Assembly: GCA_032595685.2 (NCBI GenBank)
Contig: CP159373.1
Span: 4,317,821 to 4,381,820 of the forward strand
DNA: 64,000 nt
Source: Candidatus Electrothrix aestuarii
Lineage (GTDB): Bacteria; Desulfobacterota; Desulfobulbia; Desulfobulbales; Desulfobulbaceae
Direction: 5' to 3'
The position numbers were made by a program, and so were the translations under genes. A model generated the notes under the pieces. That model did no database searches, had not been told where the DNA came from, and was given only the letters and a program-made list of their open reading frames with translations. Shown piece by piece: positions 61,078-64,000 of the stretch (positions within the stretch are counted from its first letter, which is position 1; every line of letters starts with the position of its first letter).

Positions 61078-63054
61078 ATGAAGCCCTTCAACAATACCAC
61101 CATACGCCGTCTTACCTCCCGATTGGAGCAAGAGGATGATTTTGTCTTCCTGGAAAGCTCGCGACTGAGCGAAGAAAATCATCGTTCTTTCCTCTTTCGC
61201 AACCCCTCTGCCCATCTTTGCTGCCAACCCGGCGATTCGATTACGGAGTTTCTTGAACAGGTGGATCAGGCCCGTACACAAGGACAATACTTGGCTGGCT
61301 GGCTAGCCTATGAATTTGGCTATCTTTTGGAGCCCTGCCTGCGTCGCTTTCTTCCTCAAGCCTCTATCGTAGACAAGCCCCTAGCCATGCTCGGCGTGTA
61401 CGAGGCCCCGCTGATCTTTGATCATAAAACCGAGAAATTCAATAATAAAACCGACTGGCCGCTCAGCTCCTATGCGGAGAACCAGGAAGCATCCTACACC
61501 TGTACAGAGCTAGCAACAACCATCAGTCGCCAGGACTACATCCAGGCAATCCATGCCATCCAGGATTACATCCGAGCCGGGGACACCTATCAGGTCAACT
61601 TCACCCTTCATTTTGATTTTCAATTTCAGGGGTCAGTTGCAGCCCTGTACCGGGCTTTGCGGCGCAATCAATCTGTAGCTTACAGTGCCTGGATCCGTCA
61701 TCAGGGCCAGGATGTACTCAGCTTTTCTCCAGAACTCTTTTTCGCTGCAGATGCGGAAAAGGTACGGGTTCGCCCTATGAAGGGCACGATGTCTCGTGGG
61801 AGGACCAATACAGAGGATGCAGCGCAACAGGAAGCACTGCGTACGGATCCGAAAAATCAGAGCGAAAATGTGATGATCGTGGACCTGCTCCGTAACGATC
61901 TCGGTCGTCTCCTGTACTCCGATGATCAGGAGAAAACACAGGGACGAGTTCTGCCAAAATCCCTTTTTGATGTGGAGATTTATGAATCCCTGCTGCAAAT
62001 GACCTCCACCATTGATGGGGTGCTGGAGCAACAGGGAGAACAGACAGAGAACCATGCGCCTCTTTCCTTTCAGCGGCTCATCCGAGCCCTCTTTCCCTGC
62101 GGTTCAGTGACCGGTGCCCCGAAAATCCGCACGATGGAGATTATCCGCGAGCTGGAAGAACAGCCCCGTGGGGTGTATTGTGGGGCCATTGGCTATGCCG
62201 GGCCGGAGCAGAGCTGCTTTAATGTGCCGATCCGTACTGTGGAACTCAGCAAAACTCTCAACAAGACTGAAGGCCGGATGGGAATAGGCTCAGGTATTGT
62301 AGCGGACTCTGTTGCGGAGGCGGAATGGGAGGAATGCCTGATCAAAGGAAATTTTCTCACCAAGAACGCGCCAGATTTTCAGCTCATCGAAACCCTACTC
62401 TGGCAGCCTGAAGAAGAATATTTCCTCCTGGACTATCACCTGGAACGCCTCTGGGATTCTGCCCATTATTTTCATTTTGTCTGCGACAAAAAAGAAGTCA
62501 TCACTCGTTTAGAACAAGGAGCTGCAGAACTGCGAAAAGGTGAACCAAGGAAAGATGGCTCTACAAAATACAGAGTGCGCCTCCTGCTCTACCGCGATGG
62601 CCGGGTGGAAATAAGCTCCACGCCCCTGCCTGCGTCGTCTCCGCAAGGACCTGCAAAGGTCATCTTTTCCCAGGAGCAGGTGGATGCCCGCGATCCCCAT
62701 CGCTTTCATAAAACCACTCGCCGGGAGCTCTACACCCAGGAGTTCCAACGCGCCAACGCGCAAGGCTGTTATGATGTCCTGTTCACCAATACAGTCGGAG
62801 AGATTACAGAAGGCGCAATCACGAATATCTTTATTCGCCCCCAAAAAGGAGAGCCTCTTCTTACTCCGCCTGTGCAATGCGGCCTTCTGGCTGGGACCTA
62901 TCGGCGGATGCTTCTGGAGCAGGACAAAGCCATTGAACAGGTGTTGCGGAGAGAAGATTTCCTCAAGGCAGAGCAAGTCTATGTGGCTAATTCTGTCCGA
63001 GGACTTGTGCCGGTCTGCTTGCAGCAATCGCCCGAGGACAAGCCGAGCAGGTAA
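61078..63054 (+). CDS. pabB: Aminodeoxychorismate synthase component I fused to 4-amino-4-deoxychorismate lyase
   Basis: A 658-residue PabB-PabC fusion making p-aminobenzoate for folate. Residues 1-440 are PabB: GDTYQVNFTLHF, FSPELFF, RVRPMKGTMSRGRT, MIVDLLRNDLGRL, FPCGSVTGAPKIRTMEIIRELE (in two parts) and GRMGIGSGIVADS. Residues 445-658 are the PLP-dependent lyase of fold IV: LDYHLERLWDSA, KYRVRLLLYRDG, the Lys in HKTTRRELY, and DVLFTNTVGEITEGAITNIF. The glutamine amidotransferase PabA must be encoded elsewhere. This fusion is common in bacteria. Confidence 0.95.
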   Translation: MKPFNNTTIRRLTSRLEQEDDFVFLESSRLSEENHRSFLFRNPSAHLCCQPGDSITEFLEQVDQARTQGQYLAGWLAYEFGYLLEPCLRRFLPQASIVDKPLAMLGVYEAPLIFDHKTEKFNNKTDWPLSSYAENQEASYTCTELATTISRQDYIQAIHAIQDYIRAGDTYQVNFTLHFDFQFQGSVAALYRALRRNQSVAYSAWIRHQGQDVLSFSPELFFAADAEKVRVRPMKGTMSRGRTNTEDAAQQEALRTDPKNQSENVMIVDLLRNDLGRLLYSDDQEKTQGRVLPKSLFDVEIYESLLQMTSTIDGVLEQQGEQTENHAPLSFQRLIRALFPCGSVTGAPKIRTMEIIRELEEQPRGVYCGAIGYAGPEQSCFNVPIRTVELSKTLNKTEGRMGIGSGIVADSVAEAEWEECLIKGNFLTKNAPDFQLIETLLWQPEEEYFLLDYHLERLWDSAHYFHFVCDKKEVITRLEQGAAELRKGEPRKDGSTKYRVRLLLYRDGRVEISSTPLPASSPQGPAKVIFSQEQVDARDPHRFHKTTRRELYTQEFQRANAQGCYDVLFTNTVGEITEGAITNIFIRPQKGEPLLTPPVQCGLLAGTYRRMLLEQDKAIEQVLRREDFLKAEQVYVANSVRGLVPVCLQQSPEDKPSR

Positions 63055-63204
63055 AGCAAGCCCAGTATCCGGCTTTGCCTGCCCTTTTTCCTGGTAATCC
63101 GCAGTCCCAGCGTTTACTATTCGAGAATTACACCTTGTTTACATGAACGCAGTCATGAATAGGCATAAAGACAACTCCTCCTGCAATCGCAGCAGAAAAA
63201 TTCT

Positions 63205-64000
63205 ATGAACGAACAACCTAATCCGTCCTGGAAACCAGAAGAGCCCCGAGGGGTGCAGCCCTTTGCCCTGGTGAAGTATTTTTCCTTCACCTCACTTTCT
63301 GTTATTCTGGTGGCTTCCTTTGCTCTCACCTGGATTTTTTCCGATAATGCCCGCGACACCATGCTGTCTCGAAGCGAGAGCTATTCCCGTATGTTTGCGG
63401 AAAACCTGAATCGCCAGGTCTTCCATAGCTTTGTTATCCCAACCTTTATTCGTTTCGGCCGTATCGCCCTTTCCGATCCGGTGCAGTTCGAATCACTGGA
63501 TCAGATGGTGATCAATATCACCAAAGGCATGATGATCGAGGCGGTAACCATCTTTGATTCAAGGGAAAATATTGTTTCCTATTCCACAGATGCAGCCCTG
63601 GTGGGGAAAAAGAACATCGGTGGGTTTGAGTATAAAAAGGCCCTGAACGGAGAAAGTACCTCAGTGCTGGTTTCCAACGGCTCTATGCTCAATCTCCTGC
63701 CCGGCGCGCCTCCCATGTACTGCACCCTGAAAACCTATGTCCCCTTTCGTCAGGAAAGACTGCCTGGGGCTCGGGACGGTGAGATTATGGGGGTTATTCT
63801 GGTGGTCAAGGATCTGTCCGAGGATCTGGAGGCAGTGGTCTCCTTGCAGCTCAAAGTCATGCTGCTCTCCCTGGGCGTCATGGGCATTCTGTTCGCGGTC
63901 TTAAGCGCCATCGTGATTCGAGCCAATAGAATTATGCAGGCTCGGGCCGCAGAACGGCAGGAGCTGGAAAAACAGCTCCATGAGGCCCAACGACTGGCGG
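63205..64000 (+). CDS. Membrane sensor, probably a histidine kinase (cut by window edge)
   Basis: The first 265 residues of a protein running off the right edge. Two membrane helices (FTSLSVILVASFALTWIF, about 28-45; LKVMLLSLGVMGILFAVLSAIVI, about 215-238) enclose a periplasmic sensor of about 170 residues (AVTIFDSRENIVSYSTDA, the usual Cache-like strand pattern). The frame continues into a coiled linker (RQELEKQLHEAQRL) that in such proteins leads into a HisKA domain, not present here. Kinase nature is therefore inferred. No ribosome-binding site is obvious at the chosen ATG. Confidence 0.7.
   Translation, partial: MNEQPNPSWKPEEPRGVQPFALVKYFSFTSLSVILVASFALTWIFSDNARDTMLSRSESYSRMFAENLNRQVFHSFVIPTFIRFGRIALSDPVQFESLDQMVINITKGMMIEAVTIFDSRENIVSYSTDAALVGKKNIGGFEYKKALNGESTSVLVSNGSMLNLLPGAPPMYCTLKTYVPFRQERLPGARDGEIMGVILVVKDLSEDLEAVVSLQLKVMLLSLGVMGILFAVLSAIVIRANRIMQARAAERQELEKQLHEAQRLA

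Noticed and set aside
61078-63054. PabB-PabC fusion as a novelty
   Set aside because: This fusion is widespread in bacteria, so it is annotated but not reported as a finding.

Overview
The window reads as chromosomal DNA of an anaerobic sulfur-cycling Desulfobacterota, most likely Desulfobulbales. The grounds are two heterodisulfide-reductase-type (Hdr/Qmo-like) electron-transfer operons, a probable selenocysteine-containing rhodanese, a full-length AcnA-type aconitase and a ThiSGH/ThiE-ThiD2/ThiC thiamine set. The load of REP-type repeats, Uma2 and Rpn nucleases and caspase genes would suit a multicellular member such as a cable bacterium, but that is inference. No rRNA or tRNA gene was recognised.

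Layout. 1-1975 (minus): two membrane flippase-like proteins and a hexapeptide acyltransferase, as in polysaccharide or lipid loci. 2236-2646: a periplasmic rhodanese with an in-frame TGA at its active-site Cys position and a hairpin that fits a bacterial SECIS. 2781-5340: argS, then a REP-associated IS200-like transposase flanked by its repeats. 5410-7816: a minisatellite and a two-gene conflict-type module, an EACC1-like protein and a membrane caspase whose C-terminal lectin-like fold looks like a diversity-generating-retroelement target. 7926-11868: DUF1287, Uma2, a primase-helicase and a DUF2301 membrane protein. 12246-16211: two periplasmic binding proteins and a TonB receptor with no ABC transporter. 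16239-21137: a small biosynthesis-like group (B12 radical SAM, sulfotransferase, ABM monooxygenase, TPP enzyme). 21210-34959 (minus): mvhD-frhB-like-hdrA(double)-hdrC-hdrB, and a second pair (an HdrA-GltD hybrid and a membrane QmoC/HdrD hybrid), with an Eco29kI-like restriction-modification pair between them. 35411-38870 (minus): acnA and an OB-fold/Cys-rich protein that appears frame-disrupted.

39156-52771 is a thiamine locus (TPP riboswitch, thiS-thiG-thiH, then thiE-thiC and a terminator) split by an accessory island. The island (about 41.6-50.35 kb) includes an AT-rich cassette (42068-48021) with two active-looking JAB/JAMM peptidase domains, one of them fused to E2-like segments and a ThiF/E1 domain. 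Four copies of an unrecognised roughly 85-residue domain lie across three of its genes, and a 62-residue protein ends it. This is the best candidate here for an undescribed system: a ubiquitin-like conjugation/deconjugation operon with an unknown repeated module.

52815-64000 holds small unknown genes, a Tat metallophosphoesterase, hrpB, a zinc-finger protein, a Pyr_excise-DUF1722 fusion, an RRM protein, a cold-shock protein, an NTF2-like protein, a PabB-PabC fusion and the start of a sensor kinase. Gene functions are by sequence recognition only; no database was searched.
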